64,000 nt of DNA from CAVQBJ01 sp963819075. Lineage in GTDB: Bacteria; Actinomycetota; Thermoleophilia; Solirubrobacterales; Solirubrobacteraceae. Each line of letters starts with the position of its first letter. The first letter of the stretch is position 1. The stretch covers positions 434,001 to 498,000 of the forward strand of contig CAWFUP010000001.1 in NCBI GenBank assembly GCA_963819075.1, read 5' to 3'. The notes below the pieces were generated by a model, which was not told the DNA's origin, did not search any database, and saw only the letters and a program-made list of their open reading frames with translations. A program made the translations under genes and the position numbers. Shown here in pieces: positions 42,901 to 51,499 of the stretch.

Positions 42901-43075
42901 CTTCGCGGTGGGAAGCCCGAATGTCCAGTCGAGCGCGCGGTGCCGGCGCCGGCGCGAGCCGGGGGTCCGGAATGCTTGGACACGTGTCTGTCTCTCGGCG
43001 GGCCGAGCCGACGCATCGGGTTGGCGCGGCGACCCGGCAGAACCGCTGTGGCCACGAGTAGCGCGGAGTGCGACG

Positions 43076-43498
43076 ATGCGCTACGTGACACAACCCCTGA
43101 GCCTCCGATTGCCTGACTCGAGTATCGAGCGGCTCGGCGCCCGTGCGCGCAGCCGGAGCGTTCCGCCGCGGACGCTCGCCCAACGCTACGTCGAGGAAGG
43201 GCTCCGTACCGACGAGCACCCGCTGATCCGGTTCGCCGATGGGCCGGCCGGACGACGTGCCCGCCTCCAGGGCAGTGGGCTCGACGTCTGGGAGGCGATT
43301 GCCGCCGTGCGCGACAACGACGGCGACGAGCGGGCCACGGCCGACTACCTCGAGCTCCCGCTGGGTCTCATCCAGGCAGCCGTCGCTTACTACGGCGCCT
43401 ATCCGCGCGAGATCGACGAGTGGATCGAGCTCAACGCCCGCGAGAGCGACGCCGCACGCGCGGCATGGCTCGCCGGGCGGGCCGCGCTCAAGCCTTGA
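43076..43498 (+). CDS. DUF433-type antitoxin of a DUF5615 pair
   Basis: 140 residues. TQPLSLRLPDSSIERLGARA is an RHH-like N-terminus, PRTLAQRYVEEGLRTDEHPL a linker, and GLDVWEAIAAVRDNDGDERA with YLELPLGLIQAAVAYYGAYP and EIDEWIELN the DUF433 HTH with its A-x-x-YY-x-x-Y-x-EID motif. DUF433 proteins are the usual partners of DUF5615 PIN-like toxins. The stop overlaps the TTG start of the toxin remnant. The upstream GACACGTGTC palindrome (42979-42988) is also found in the truncated copy at 41.4 kb. Confidence 0.85.
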   Translation: MRYVTQPLSLRLPDSSIERLGARARSRSVPPRTLAQRYVEEGLRTDEHPLIRFADGPAGRRARLQGSGLDVWEAIAAVRDNDGDERATADYLELPLGLIQAAVAYYGAYPREIDEWIELNARESDAARAAWLAGRAALKP

Positions 43499-43835
43499 AG
43501 CTACTGCTCGACGAGATGCTCTCCCCGGCCGTCGCGGCTGCGCCGTCGTCGCGATCAAGGAGCAGGCCAAATGGCACGGCGCGAGCGATCCCGACTTGGT
43601 CTCGATCGCGCGAGCAGAGCGCCGGGCGATCGTCACCAACAACGTCCGTGACTTCCGCCCGCTCCACGCCGAACTGGTTGCCGCCGGCGGCGAGGGCCAC
43701 GCGGGGATGGTGTTCGTGCCGGGCACCATGCCCCGCACCAAGGGAGGAACAGGCCAGCTGATCGCGGCACTCGAGGCCAAGCTCACCGAATACCCGGGCG
43801 ACTACGACCTGGCCAACGGCGAGACGTGGATCTAA
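43495..43835 (+). pseudogene. DUF5615 PIN-like toxin with internal deletion and frameshift
   Basis: TTG 43495 gives KLLLDEMLSPAVA, the exact start of DUF5615 toxins (with the catalytic Asp and Glu). The normal next 7-10 residues (an LRERGHD-like helix) are missing. The sequence resumes out of frame at about 43542 with VVAIKEQAKWHGASDPDLVS, IVTNNVRDFRPLHAEL and ends DLANGETWI. The lost bases are not a multiple of three, so no full-length product can be made. The partner antitoxin is intact. Confidence 0.82.
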
Positions 43836-43928
43836 ACCGTGCGAGCGCTGCCGCCCAGCCCTGCGCGTCGACGGGGTCGGCCACCGTGCTGGCGAGAAGT
43901 ACCGGATGTAGAGAAATGCTGCACCAAC

Positions 43929-43981
43929 CGCCATTGGCGAGACGTACAGTATCTAGTAGAATGCCGTACTAGGCGCCAATG
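43929..43981. promoter_or_regulatory. Operator/promoter region of the AbiE module
   Basis: GCCATTGGCG (43930-43939) and CGCCAATG (43974-43981, reaching the start codon) are inverted. Inside them ACGTACAGTATCTAG (43942-43956) and CCGTACTAGG (43964-43973) repeat GTAC and CTAG elements. The AT-rich centre TATCTAGTAGAAT serves as a likely -10. AbiEi proteins are known to bind inverted repeats before their own operon. Confidence 0.55.
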
Positions 43982-44734
43982 CCCGAAACGAAACCTCCAA
44001 TCACTTCGAGAGAGAATTCGGCTTTCGCCAGCCTGCTTGAGCTGTTCCGTGACCGCGACGCCGTCGACTACGCGACACTCGTGCAGCGGGCGGGCATTCC
44101 GCCACGGACACTTGACCGTCAGCTGAGCGCGCTTCTCGCCGACCACGTCCTGTTCCGCTGGGCGCGGGGGGTATACAGCCTCCGCCCCGTCGAGCCGCAG
44201 CTCAACTCCGAGGGAGAGGAACTGCTGGGACTGGTACGCGACTCCGACGCCGACGCACACCTCACCGGCTTCGACGTGCTGGCGCCATACGCCCACCAGT
44301 TCGTCTATGGCTACACACACCTGGTGTACTGCCATCCGCCGCACCTGAGCGGGCTGGCGAGCGAACTTTGGGCGGCGGATTGGCTGCTGCTGCCGGCCGG
44401 TCGCCACGTGCACCTCGGCGGACCGCGCGAGCGCACGGTCATCGTTCGCGGCCAGACCCACGACGAGCGCCGCTACCCGGTACGGGACCAGCTGGCGCTG
44501 CCCGAGAAAGGGTGGGTGGACCTGCTGCGCGAAGTGCGCCGCAGCCGACTCGGGGTCGACTACGGAGAGCTCGGGCGCATCCTGCGCTCGATGGAGCGCA
44601 CCGGAGTCCCGATCGACAGGCTCCGGACGTACGCACGTAGCGTCGGCTACCTCGCGTGGGTGGACACGGCGCTCGGGAAACGCTCGCCGACCAACATCGA
44701 ACAGGGTCAGCTGGCGGCTGGATACGCCGCGTGA
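43979..44734 (+). CDS. AbiEi-type antitoxin (type IV TA)
   Basis: 251 residues. A winged HTH at the N-terminus (ALLELFRDRDAVDYATLVQR-like, AGIPPRTLDRQLSALLADHV) with the Y/R-W-x-x-G-x-Y-S wing (FRWARGVYSLRP) is followed by the AbiEi C-terminal domain (ELLGLVRDSDADAHLTGFDV, LGVDYGELGRILRSMERTGV). It represses the operon and counteracts the nucleotidyltransferase. The stop overlaps the next start (GTGA). It is somewhat divergent from lactococcal AbiEi, so the call rests on domain order and partner. Confidence 0.8.
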   Translation: MPETKPPITSRENSAFASLLELFRDRDAVDYATLVQRAGIPPRTLDRQLSALLADHVLFRWARGVYSLRPVEPQLNSEGEELLGLVRDSDADAHLTGFDVLAPYAHQFVYGYTHLVYCHPPHLSGLASELWAADWLLLPAGRHVHLGGPRERTVIVRGQTHDERRYPVRDQLALPEKGWVDLLREVRRSRLGVDYGELGRILRSMERTGVPIDRLRTYARSVGYLAWVDTALGKRSPTNIEQGQLAAGYAA

Positions 44735-45900
44735 GCACGCTCGGTGAGCACGTCGGTCTCTTCAAAGCCGACTGGATCGCCAACCCCGAACTGCTGGAGC
44801 AACGAATGCGCACGGCGGGGGTCGCGGACCGATACACGGCCGAGCTGGCCGCGTGGTGCGCAGAGATCCACGAGCACCTGCGCGAACTCGCCGAGGAGCT
44901 CGGCATCGAGCTCCTGCTGATGGGCGGCAACGGAGCCTCGCTTCGGTTTGACGCGGTCAAGCAGCGGGGGTCGCGCGATAACGACTACTTGACCGCGGCC
45001 ACGCCCGAGGACATCAAGCGGCTGATGGAGCATCTCGGAGTGCGGTTCGCACCACTTGGCGAGATGATGCAACCGCACCCGTACGAGCCCAAGAAGCCGG
45101 TGCGCAAGTTGCCGCTCGCGACGTATGTCGTGCGGGTGCCGGTCTTGCTCGACCATGGCGACAGCACAAGCAACGAAGTCAAGCTTGAGTTCCATTTCGA
45201 GCAGCAACTACCCGCCTCTGAGTTGATAACAGGCACCCTTGGTCCGGCGGCGACTCCAGAGATAACCGCGGCGCTGCCCGAGCTCCCATACCAAGTCGGC
45301 ATCAAGCTGATGACGCTTGCCTCCGAGCCGATTGGGATCGAGGAAGCCACCCGTGCGCCGTCCGTGCCGAGGCAGATGTACGACATCGACCTGCTCCTGG
45401 CCGGACTCGCTGCAGACCGCTGGATGGCGCTGAGCGACTACTTCCGTCAGCGCTACGCCGACGAGTGTCAGCGCAGCGGGGTCGAGGTGCGCCCGGACGA
45501 GCCATTCGACGGTGCGCGCGCTCGCCTCGAGCGCTGGGGTGCCTGCCTCGACGGCGACTCAGAGCCGTGGATTACCATCCGCGCCGCGCAGCAGTCGGGC
45601 CTGCAACCCGGCGCGCACTTGAGGCCGTGGGGGTGGCGGGCGCGCGCCTACCGGCTCATCCTCGCTATCGAAGCGCTACGGCTGGGAGCTGACGGGTGGC
45701 AGGCATGGCAGACGGCCAACGAGCTCGCCAGACTCGTGCCCGCGACCAAGGCCAAGGCTTTTCGGCGACCGCTCGCCGATCTCGCAGGCGCCGACGCCAA
45801 AGACCTTCCGGTTGAACTGCACGACTTCGTCTGGACGGTGCTTGACGCCGGCCGCGGAGGCGACCTGCCGGCGCATCTGGCTCGAGCCGGCCTATCCTGA
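44731..45900 (+). CDS. AbiEii-type nucleotidyltransferase toxin
   Basis: 389 residues from GTG 44731. LLLMGGNGASLRFDAVKQRG and SRDNDYLT give the family motif GG-x-x-x-x-R followed by R-x-S/x-x-D-x-D (metal ligands), then VKLEFHFEQQ (third acidic residue), QVGIKLMTLA (conserved Lys) and RQMYDIDLLLAGLA (conserved Asp). The family adds nucleotides to tRNA 3' ends or other acceptors. AbiE systems cause phage abortive infection as well as acting as TA modules. All active-site residues are present. Confidence 0.87.
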   Translation: MSTLGEHVGLFKADWIANPELLEQRMRTAGVADRYTAELAAWCAEIHEHLRELAEELGIELLLMGGNGASLRFDAVKQRGSRDNDYLTAATPEDIKRLMEHLGVRFAPLGEMMQPHPYEPKKPVRKLPLATYVVRVPVLLDHGDSTSNEVKLEFHFEQQLPASELITGTLGPAATPEITAALPELPYQVGIKLMTLASEPIGIEEATRAPSVPRQMYDIDLLLAGLAADRWMALSDYFRQRYADECQRSGVEVRPDEPFDGARARLERWGACLDGDSEPWITIRAAQQSGLQPGAHLRPWGWRARAYRLILAIEALRLGADGWQAWQTANELARLVPATKAKAFRRPLADLAGADAKDLPVELHDFVWTVLDAGRGGDLPAHLARAGLS

Positions 45901-46022
45901 GAGGAGCCAATGGAGATCGAGATCGCCACTGGCGTTCACTACGAGGATGGCTGATACGGGGCTGAAGTTTCGAGCGGCGCCCGGCCTGTTTGATCGGGCC
46001 GGCCTCCCGACCTTCGCCGACG

Positions 46023-46634
46023 TCACCGCCGCCGGGGCGATTGCCGGGAGCGTGCCGCCGGGGGAAGCGTCGCCGCCGCCAGGTCGCCAAGGCGTCGCGC
46101 GAGCTCGTCGTGCCACTCGAGCTCGGCGGCGATCCGGATCTCGCCGTGACGGAAGAGCAGCTCGCCGACGACCGGCAGGTAGCCGGCGGCACTCAGCCGC
46201 GTCCGCTCGTGCTCGAGGCGCTCCAGGCGCTCGCGCAGCGACGAGGCGCGGCGGTCGATCGCGTCTCGTAGCGCGGCCGTCGGCGCCCCCGCGGAGACCC
46301 ACAGGGCGATGTCGAACGGGTCGCTCGGCAGCAGGACCTCGTGCAGCAGCTTGTCGCGCAGGGCCGCCAGCTCGACGCGACCGGCCTCGGTGATCGCGTA
46401 GACGGTCCGCGTAGGGCGCAGCCCTTCCTGCTCGCTGCGGATCGGCTCGATGAGCCCCTCGGCCTCCAGACGCCGCAGCGCGTTGTAGATCGAGCCGACC
46501 TGCGCGTCGCTCCACTCGCCGATGTCGATCCGCTCGGCCAAACGGCGGATCTCGTGCCCGTGCACCGGGCCGCCGGCCTCGAGCGTGCCGAGCACGAACA
46601 GGCGCGCGACGCGCCCGGCCTCCTTAGCCGGCAT
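46023..46634 (-). CDS. PadR-family transcriptional regulator
   Basis: 203 residues. FVLGTLEAGGPVHGHEIRRL and SDAQVGSIYNALRRLEAEGL, EPIRSEQ, TRTVYAITEAGRVEL form the PadR winged HTH; the C-terminal half (LRERLERLEHERTRLSAAGY) is the helical dimerisation domain. It is divergent from the cupredoxin gene; AAACTA repeats at 46676-46681 and 46690-46695 lie between them and are likely binding sites. It probably represses the copper-protein operon. Confidence 0.88.
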   Translation of the reverse strand: MPAKEAGRVARLFVLGTLEAGGPVHGHEIRRLAERIDIGEWSDAQVGSIYNALRRLEAEGLIEPIRSEQEGLRPTRTVYAITEAGRVELAALRDKLLHEVLLPSDPFDIALWVSAGAPTAALRDAIDRRASSLRERLERLEHERTRLSAAGYLPVVGELLFRHGEIRIAAELEWHDELARRLGDLAAATLPPAARSRQSPRRR

Positions 46635-46718
46635 CGGACGGGCCCCGCTTTAGCCGCCTCTTCATTAGAGCAGACAAACTAGTACACGTAAACTAATTCC
46701 GGACAAGGCGGTGCAATT

Positions 46719-47471
46719 ATGACCGGCTCGGACCCGTCGCTCTCCGCGATTGGGCGCTCCCGCATCCGGCTGTCGCGGGCCGCGCTCGCGCATCCCCTGC
46801 GCGCGCTCGCCCTCACGACCGCGATCGCGATCCCCCCGGCCGCCGGAGCGGCGGTCGCGATTACCGCCCTCGCCACGCGGGCCACGCCACGCCCCGCGGC
46901 CGTCGGGGAGGGCGTGGCGCGCTCGCTCGTCGCCAGGGGTGCGCCGTCGCCGTCTGGGCTCGGCGCCGTGCTCGGGCGCGTGCTGCAGGGTCGCGCGCCC
47001 GACTACGAGGGTCTGCTCACCGCGGAGGCGCAGGCGGACGCGGCGCCCGCCGCCGCGGTCGTCGACCGCGGCGCGAACACGCTGCGGTTCACCGGGGGTG
47101 CGGCCGAGCTCACGATCGTGGCCAGCCCGCCGAACGGCACGGACATGGCCTTCCGCGTCGCCGGCATGGAGAATCCGACCATCGAGGTGACGCGCGGCGC
47201 TCAGGTCACAGTGCATTTCGTGAACGGCGACAACGACAGCGCGCATGGCTGGCTCCTGCTCGATCCGGTCGTGACGGTGGGCAAGCAGCCCCACGGTCCG
47301 CGCGCCTTCGCCGGCTCCTTCGCGCCGATCCTCGGCGACCCCACGAGCGCCGGCCAGGCGGACGAGACGGTCACCTTCACGGCCACTGCGGCGGGCACCT
47401 ACCGCTACGAGTGCCCGCTGCCCGGGCATGCCGCCATGGGCATGCAGGGCGGCTTCGTCGTGCTCGCATGA
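46719..47471 (+). CDS. Secreted or membrane-anchored type 1 copper protein (sulfocyanin/cupredoxin-like)
   Basis: 250 residues. An N-terminal membrane segment (ALALTTAIAIPPAAGAAVAI) anchors or exports it. The cupredoxin domain fills the last 115 residues: IEVTRGAQVTVHFVNGDND, SAHGWLLLD (first His ligand), and AGTYRYECPLPGHAAMGMQG with Cys, His and Met ligands in C-x4-H-x3/4-M spacing. Such blue copper proteins carry electrons outside the membrane. The stop overlaps the next ATG, so a membrane partner is co-translated. Confidence 0.87.
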   Translation: MTGSDPSLSAIGRSRIRLSRAALAHPLRALALTTAIAIPPAAGAAVAITALATRATPRPAAVGEGVARSLVARGAPSPSGLGAVLGRVLQGRAPDYEGLLTAEAQADAAPAAAVVDRGANTLRFTGGAAELTIVASPPNGTDMAFRVAGMENPTIEVTRGAQVTVHFVNGDNDSAHGWLLLDPVVTVGKQPHGPRAFAGSFAPILGDPTSAGQADETVTFTATAAGTYRYECPLPGHAAMGMQGGFVVLA

Positions 47472-47926
47472 CGGTCTCGTCGCGACGTGTCCGGATGCTG
47501 GCCGGTGCCGTCGCGGCGCTGCTCATCGCGCAGTTCGTGGCCGGGATGGTGGTCAACCTGTACGTCGTTGTGCCGCACGTGCACCCGGGGGCGCGGGCCG
47601 GCGACTACTTCGGCGGGGTGGTGGACGGCGTCGCCTGGGCCGCCCGCCACGCCGCCGTGGCCCTCGCGATCCACGCCGTTCTCGGCCTCGCTCTCGCGGT
47701 GGCCACGCTCGCCCTGCTCGGCTACGCCGTCCGCTCGGGTAGTCGCCGACAGGTGGTGGGCGCGGCGGTCGGGGCGATGTTCACGATCGCGGCCGGCTTC
47801 AACGGCGCCAGCTTCCTCAACTACGGGAACGCGGTCAGCTCGCTGCTGATGGCGATCTTCTTTATCGTCGCTCTCACCGCCTACCTCGTGGGCTTCCACG
47901 AGCCGCCGCGACGGGACCCGGTGTGA
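47468..47926 (+). CDS. Four-helix membrane protein, cupredoxin partner
   Basis: 152 residues, ATG overlapping the cupredoxin stop. Hydrophobic segments at about 10-31 (AGAVAALLIAQFVAGMVVNL), 58-85 (AARHAAVALAIHAVLGLALA), 91-112 (VVGAAVGAMFTIAAGF) and 122-142 (SSLLMAIFFIVALTAYLVGF). Several His lie near membrane borders (PHVHPGARAGDYFG, WAARHAAVALAIH), which could bind haem or copper. The family is not recognised; the coupling suggests an electron-transfer pair. Confidence 0.78.
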   Translation: MTVSSRRVRMLAGAVAALLIAQFVAGMVVNLYVVVPHVHPGARAGDYFGGVVDGVAWAARHAAVALAIHAVLGLALAVATLALLGYAVRSGSRRQVVGAAVGAMFTIAAGFNGASFLNYGNAVSSLLMAIFFIVALTAYLVGFHEPPRRDPV

Positions 47927-47952
47927 GCCCGAACATCCCCTCGGGCGCGCGG

Positions 47953-49521
47953 CTAGCCTGCCGTCGCCGCGGGCACGTCGATGCGCCCGATCCCGTACCC
48001 GTCGTCGGCGAACCACAGCGTGCCCTCGAGCCCGGCGGCCAGCGCGTCGGGGTGCGAGGACTGCGGCACGCCGCGGTAGTAGATCGTGATCGCGCCGGTG
48101 GCCGGGTCCAGGCGCCCGATGCCCCACGAGTCGTCGAAGGTGAACCACATCGCTGCGTCGGGGCCCTCGATGATCGCGTCGGGTGAGCCGGCCAACGGCG
48201 GGAGCGGGTAGCGGGTCGCCTGGCCGGTGGCGGCGTCGACGCGGACGATCACGCCCGGCGTCTGCGGGGTGGAGGCGACCGTGAACCACATCGAGTCCTC
48301 GGGGCCGGCGGCCAGGCTCTCGAGCACGTCGCTGCCGCCGTTCGGGCCGGTGGAGAACGGCGTCATCTGCTCGGTCGTGGGGTCGAATCGGGCCACTACG
48401 CCGAAGCCGTCGGTGGTGAACCACAGGTCGCCGTCGGGCCCCTCGGCGACGTCGCCGAGCGCGAAGAAGGCCGGTGGCCCGCCGGGATTGACCGCATACC
48501 CGAACTGGGTCAGATTGCCCGCCGGCGTCACGCGGGCGATCGAGGTGGCCCGGACCTCGGCGACCCACAGGTTGCCATCGCCGCCCGGTGCGATCGCCGT
48601 CGGCTCGCTGGCGTCGAAGCCGTTGCCCTCGGGCGCCGCGGGCTTGCCGGTCGGCGGCACGTAGCCGTTCTCGGTTTGGTATTCGACGATCGCGCCGGTG
48701 GCGGGATCGATCCGGCCCACGGCGGTGGCCGGCATGATGCTGTTCGAGGCGAAGTCGGTGAACCACAGCGCGCCGTCGGGCCCGCGCACGATCCCCCACG
48801 GCGAGCCCTGCGGGGACAGGCCGCTGCGGTACTCGGTCGTCTCCCCCGTATAGGGGTCAAAGCGCCCGATTGCGTTGAGCGCCGGCTGGGTCACCCACAC
48901 GCTGCCGTCGGCTGCGGTGGCCAGGTCGGAGTTGATCCCGACGGTCTGGTAGAAGCTGTCCACGCCGGGCACGCGGAAGGTGCTGACCGGCAGGCGCGGT
49001 CCGAGCAGCGGTCCTAGCCGGCATGACCAGCGGCCGAGCTGGAGCGCCGTGCGGATCACGCTCACGGGCAGCGACGCGGCGACGCACGTGTGGAGGGTCC
49101 GCAGGTTGATGATGTGCATCGAGTATGTCGCCGCGAAGGCGTTGCACTGGACCGGGGTGGCGACGCAGCTCGTGGCGGGCCCGTCGCTGCTCTGCCACCA
49201 GGTGACGACGTTGTCGCCGACGATGGCGATCCGGATGACGATCGCCCCCTCGGTGTAATCCGCCGCCGCGTTGCCGACGAGCACCGGCGACTGCGACGGG
49301 CGCAGGCAGGCGTAATAGAGAGCGCGTGCGGTGGCCGAGTTGGGCGCTCCGACCGAGCGGAGCAGGACGAGCACCGTAGCGGTCGAGCCACGCAACACGT
49401 GGGCGCCGTGCGGCCCGTGGGGGCCGCAGGGCACGGCGGCGCGGGCGCTCGCCGGCACCGACCCGCAGGCCAGCGCCGCCAGGCAGCCGGCCAGGACCCC
49501 CGCATATCGCCGCATGGCCAT
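47953..49521 (-). CDS. Secreted beta-propeller protein (virginiamycin-B-lyase-like repeats)
   Basis: 522 residues with a signal peptide (YAGVLAGCLAALACGSVPAS). From about residue 185 onward there are six to seven blades with the repeating pattern GPDGALWFTDFASNSIMPAT, GDGNLWVAEVRATSIARVTP and GPDAAMWFTFDDSWGIGRLD, each followed by P-x-TG-x-x-x-x-Y/F. This is the streptogramin-lyase (Vgb) propeller pattern. The true lyase active-site His/Glu cannot be confirmed. The N-terminal 180 residues look like a separate domain with several Cys. Antibiotic lyase activity should not be assumed. Confidence 0.82.
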   Translation of the reverse strand: MAMRRYAGVLAGCLAALACGSVPASARAAVPCGPHGPHGAHVLRGSTATVLVLLRSVGAPNSATARALYYACLRPSQSPVLVGNAAADYTEGAIVIRIAIVGDNVVTWWQSSDGPATSCVATPVQCNAFAATYSMHIINLRTLHTCVAASLPVSVIRTALQLGRWSCRLGPLLGPRLPVSTFRVPGVDSFYQTVGINSDLATAADGSVWVTQPALNAIGRFDPYTGETTEYRSGLSPQGSPWGIVRGPDGALWFTDFASNSIMPATAVGRIDPATGAIVEYQTENGYVPPTGKPAAPEGNGFDASEPTAIAPGGDGNLWVAEVRATSIARVTPAGNLTQFGYAVNPGGPPAFFALGDVAEGPDGDLWFTTDGFGVVARFDPTTEQMTPFSTGPNGGSDVLESLAAGPEDSMWFTVASTPQTPGVIVRVDAATGQATRYPLPPLAGSPDAIIEGPDAAMWFTFDDSWGIGRLDPATGAITIYYRGVPQSSHPDALAAGLEGTLWFADDGYGIGRIDVPAATAG

Positions 49522-49798
49522 CTCAACGGCAGCGAGGCCCCCGGAGTTTCGCGGTAACGCCCCCGCTCGACGGACGTCGAGCGGTCATCAGCGGCGCCAT
49601 GCAGATGCTCGCTCTCGACATCGCCGACGCCCTACGCCTGATGCTGGCCCACTCCGGCGCCGTTAGCGCTCGGCACTTGCCGGATAAAGGGAGGAGATCA
49701 TCCGGAACCCCCGCATGGCCCCGTGGATCGCCAGTCGATCTTTTCGAGATTATCCGACTTTATCGAGAGCAGCTAAAGCACGCTAAGCTCGTCAAAGC

Positions 49799-50989
49799 AT
49801 GCGCCCAGAGGACAACCCCTACACCCCGAACGCCGGCGCGGAGCCGCGCTACCTCGCGGGTCGTGAGTCCGAGCTCGAGTCGTTTCGCGTGCTACTGCGG
49901 CGACTGAAGAAGGGCTACGCCGACCAATCGATGATCGTTGTCGGCCTCCGCGGCGTCGGCAAGACGGTCCTGTTGAGCGCGTTCCGAAACATCGCCGAAG
50001 AGGAGGGCGACTTGGTCGCCGTTGAGGCTGAGATCACAAAGCACGAGGATTTCGGCCAGCGAATGGGCGGGCTTGTCCGGCGCGCGTTGTTTACCCTCGC
50101 TCCGTCCGCGAAGTGGAAGGAGCGCGGTCGGCGCGCCGCTGCCGTGCTTCGGTCGTTTCAGATCACGATCTCGGCCCAGGGAGAACTGACCGCAGGCTTG
50201 GCCGGAGTGGATCCCGCCGAAGGGTTGGCCGACAGTGGCAACTTGGCCGACGATCTGACGGACGTGTTCGTCGCGCTCGGACAAGCAGCCGAAGAGCATG
50301 GGAAGGGCGTGGTCTTCATCCTCGACGAGGTGCAATTCCTAAACCTGCGCGAGTTCGAGGCGCTGATCGCTGCGCTTCACAAGACAGTCCAGCGACGCCT
50401 CCCCATCACACTCGTCGCCGCCGGCCTGCCGCAATTGCCCGAGTTGGCGGGTGAAGCGAAGTCCTACGCCGAGCGCCTGTTCCGCTTCCCGACGGTCGAT
50501 AGTCTCGAGCCAGTGGAGGCCCGCAAGGCCCTGATTGAGCCAGCGCGCAATCAAGCCGTCGCGTTCGACGCGGACGCCGTCGACGAGATCATGATCTATA
50601 CCGAGGGCTATCCCTACTTCATTCAGGAGTATGGATCCGTCGTTTGGAACCTTGCGGCTGCGACGCCGATCAAGAGCGAGGACGTCCGTCTTGCTCGCGA
50701 GGCAGTCGAGGCAAAGCTCGACGAGAGCTTCTTCCGTGTCCGCGCTGACCGCACGACCGATGCCGAACTCAGGTACCTGCGGGCAATGGCGGAACTAGGT
50801 CCAAGCCCGCAGTTGGCGGGGGATGTTGCTGGCGTACTCGATCGAAAGTCGACCTCGCTGGGTCCCACCCGCGCGCGCCTAATTGAGAAGGGCCTGCTGT
50901 GGACGCCGTCGCACGGATATGCGGCGTTCACCGTGCCGCAGTTCGACCGCTATATGAAGCGGACCTACGAGCTCGGCGTCTCTCGTTGA
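49799..50989 (+). CDS. AAA/ORC-like ATPase (copy 1), beside hipBA
   Basis: 396 residues. The N-terminus DNPYTPNAGAEPRYLAGRES precedes Walker A (VVGLRGVGKTVLL, about 49-56), Walker B (GVVFILDEVQFLN) and sensor-1 (LPITLVAAGLPQLPELAG). It ends in a winged-helix segment (SPQLAGDVAGVLDRKSTSLG, ARLIEKGLLWTP). This is the AAA_16/Cdc6-like group. Function is unknown; members are scattered and mobile in actinobacteria. It is a paralogue of the minus-strand ATPase at 53237-54406, with the same GQ/DQSMI-xx-GLRGVGKTVLL core. No ribosome site precedes the ATG, so the message may be leaderless. Confidence 0.85.
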   Translation: MRPEDNPYTPNAGAEPRYLAGRESELESFRVLLRRLKKGYADQSMIVVGLRGVGKTVLLSAFRNIAEEEGDLVAVEAEITKHEDFGQRMGGLVRRALFTLAPSAKWKERGRRAAAVLRSFQITISAQGELTAGLAGVDPAEGLADSGNLADDLTDVFVALGQAAEEHGKGVVFILDEVQFLNLREFEALIAALHKTVQRRLPITLVAAGLPQLPELAGEAKSYAERLFRFPTVDSLEPVEARKALIEPARNQAVAFDADAVDEIMIYTEGYPYFIQEYGSVVWNLAAATPIKSEDVRLAREAVEAKLDESFFRVRADRTTDAELRYLRAMAELGPSPQLAGDVAGVLDRKSTSLGPTRARLIEKGLLWTPSHGYAAFTVPQFDRYMKRTYELGVSR

Positions 50990-51360
50990 GATCCGGTTGA
51001 ACATGCGGGACGCCGCTACGTGCGGGGTCATCGCCCGCCGCCCTTCTCCGCGGCAAGCACGTCACATCCGGGCGCGTCTTTGACCCTGACCACGATGATC
51101 GCTTTCGTCCTCCGGCCGACCGAGCAGCGGCGACGGCATCGGCGACATCGGAGCAGTGCCGGCACGAACCAGATGCCAGCCGTGCCGCTGGACAAGCGGC
51201 GTGAACCTCGCCCCGACCGCGCGGTGGTGGAGAGGCGGACTTGGAGGACTTGCTCGGCGATCGCGGCCACCTTGGCTGAGCAGCCGTCCCTCGGTCCGGT
51301 AGGGCGCGCGGCCGGGGACTCGCGGCGGCGGCCGGCACCTCACCTCCCTCGCGAGATATG

Positions 51361-51499
51361 CTTGTAAACGCAGGCGCTATAGCTCATATATGAATTAGCG
51401 CTTGCTCATACAAGCGTTCTGACGTCAAGCGGCCTGCTACTATAAGGCCTGATAATGCAATCACTAAGACCTGAATAGGCATATAAGGCTTGAGATTCG
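51361..51499. promoter_or_regulatory. AT-rich control region of hipBA with many palindromes
   Basis: In 140 bp there are GCTATAGC (51376-51383), TCATATATGA (51384-51393), CGCTTG/CAAGCG halves (51399-51404 and 51411-51416, 6-bp spacer), TGACGTCA (51420-51427), and a direct repeat TATAAGGC-C/T-T (51441-51450 and 51482-51491, 41 bp apart). The base composition differs sharply from the surrounding GC-rich DNA. HipB-type repressors bind several sites before their operon, which this layout would allow. Confidence 0.65.

Noticed and set aside
42593..43498. A 301-codon frame starting at 42593 as the full DUF433 protein
   Set aside because: Only the part from ATG 43076 matches the family and the duplicated copy; the upstream part is antisense to the sigma-factor fragment and promoter DNA.
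47953..49521. Annotation as a true virginiamycin B lyase
   Set aside because: Only the propeller repeat pattern is shared; active-site residues cannot be confirmed and secretion is unusual for the resistance enzyme.
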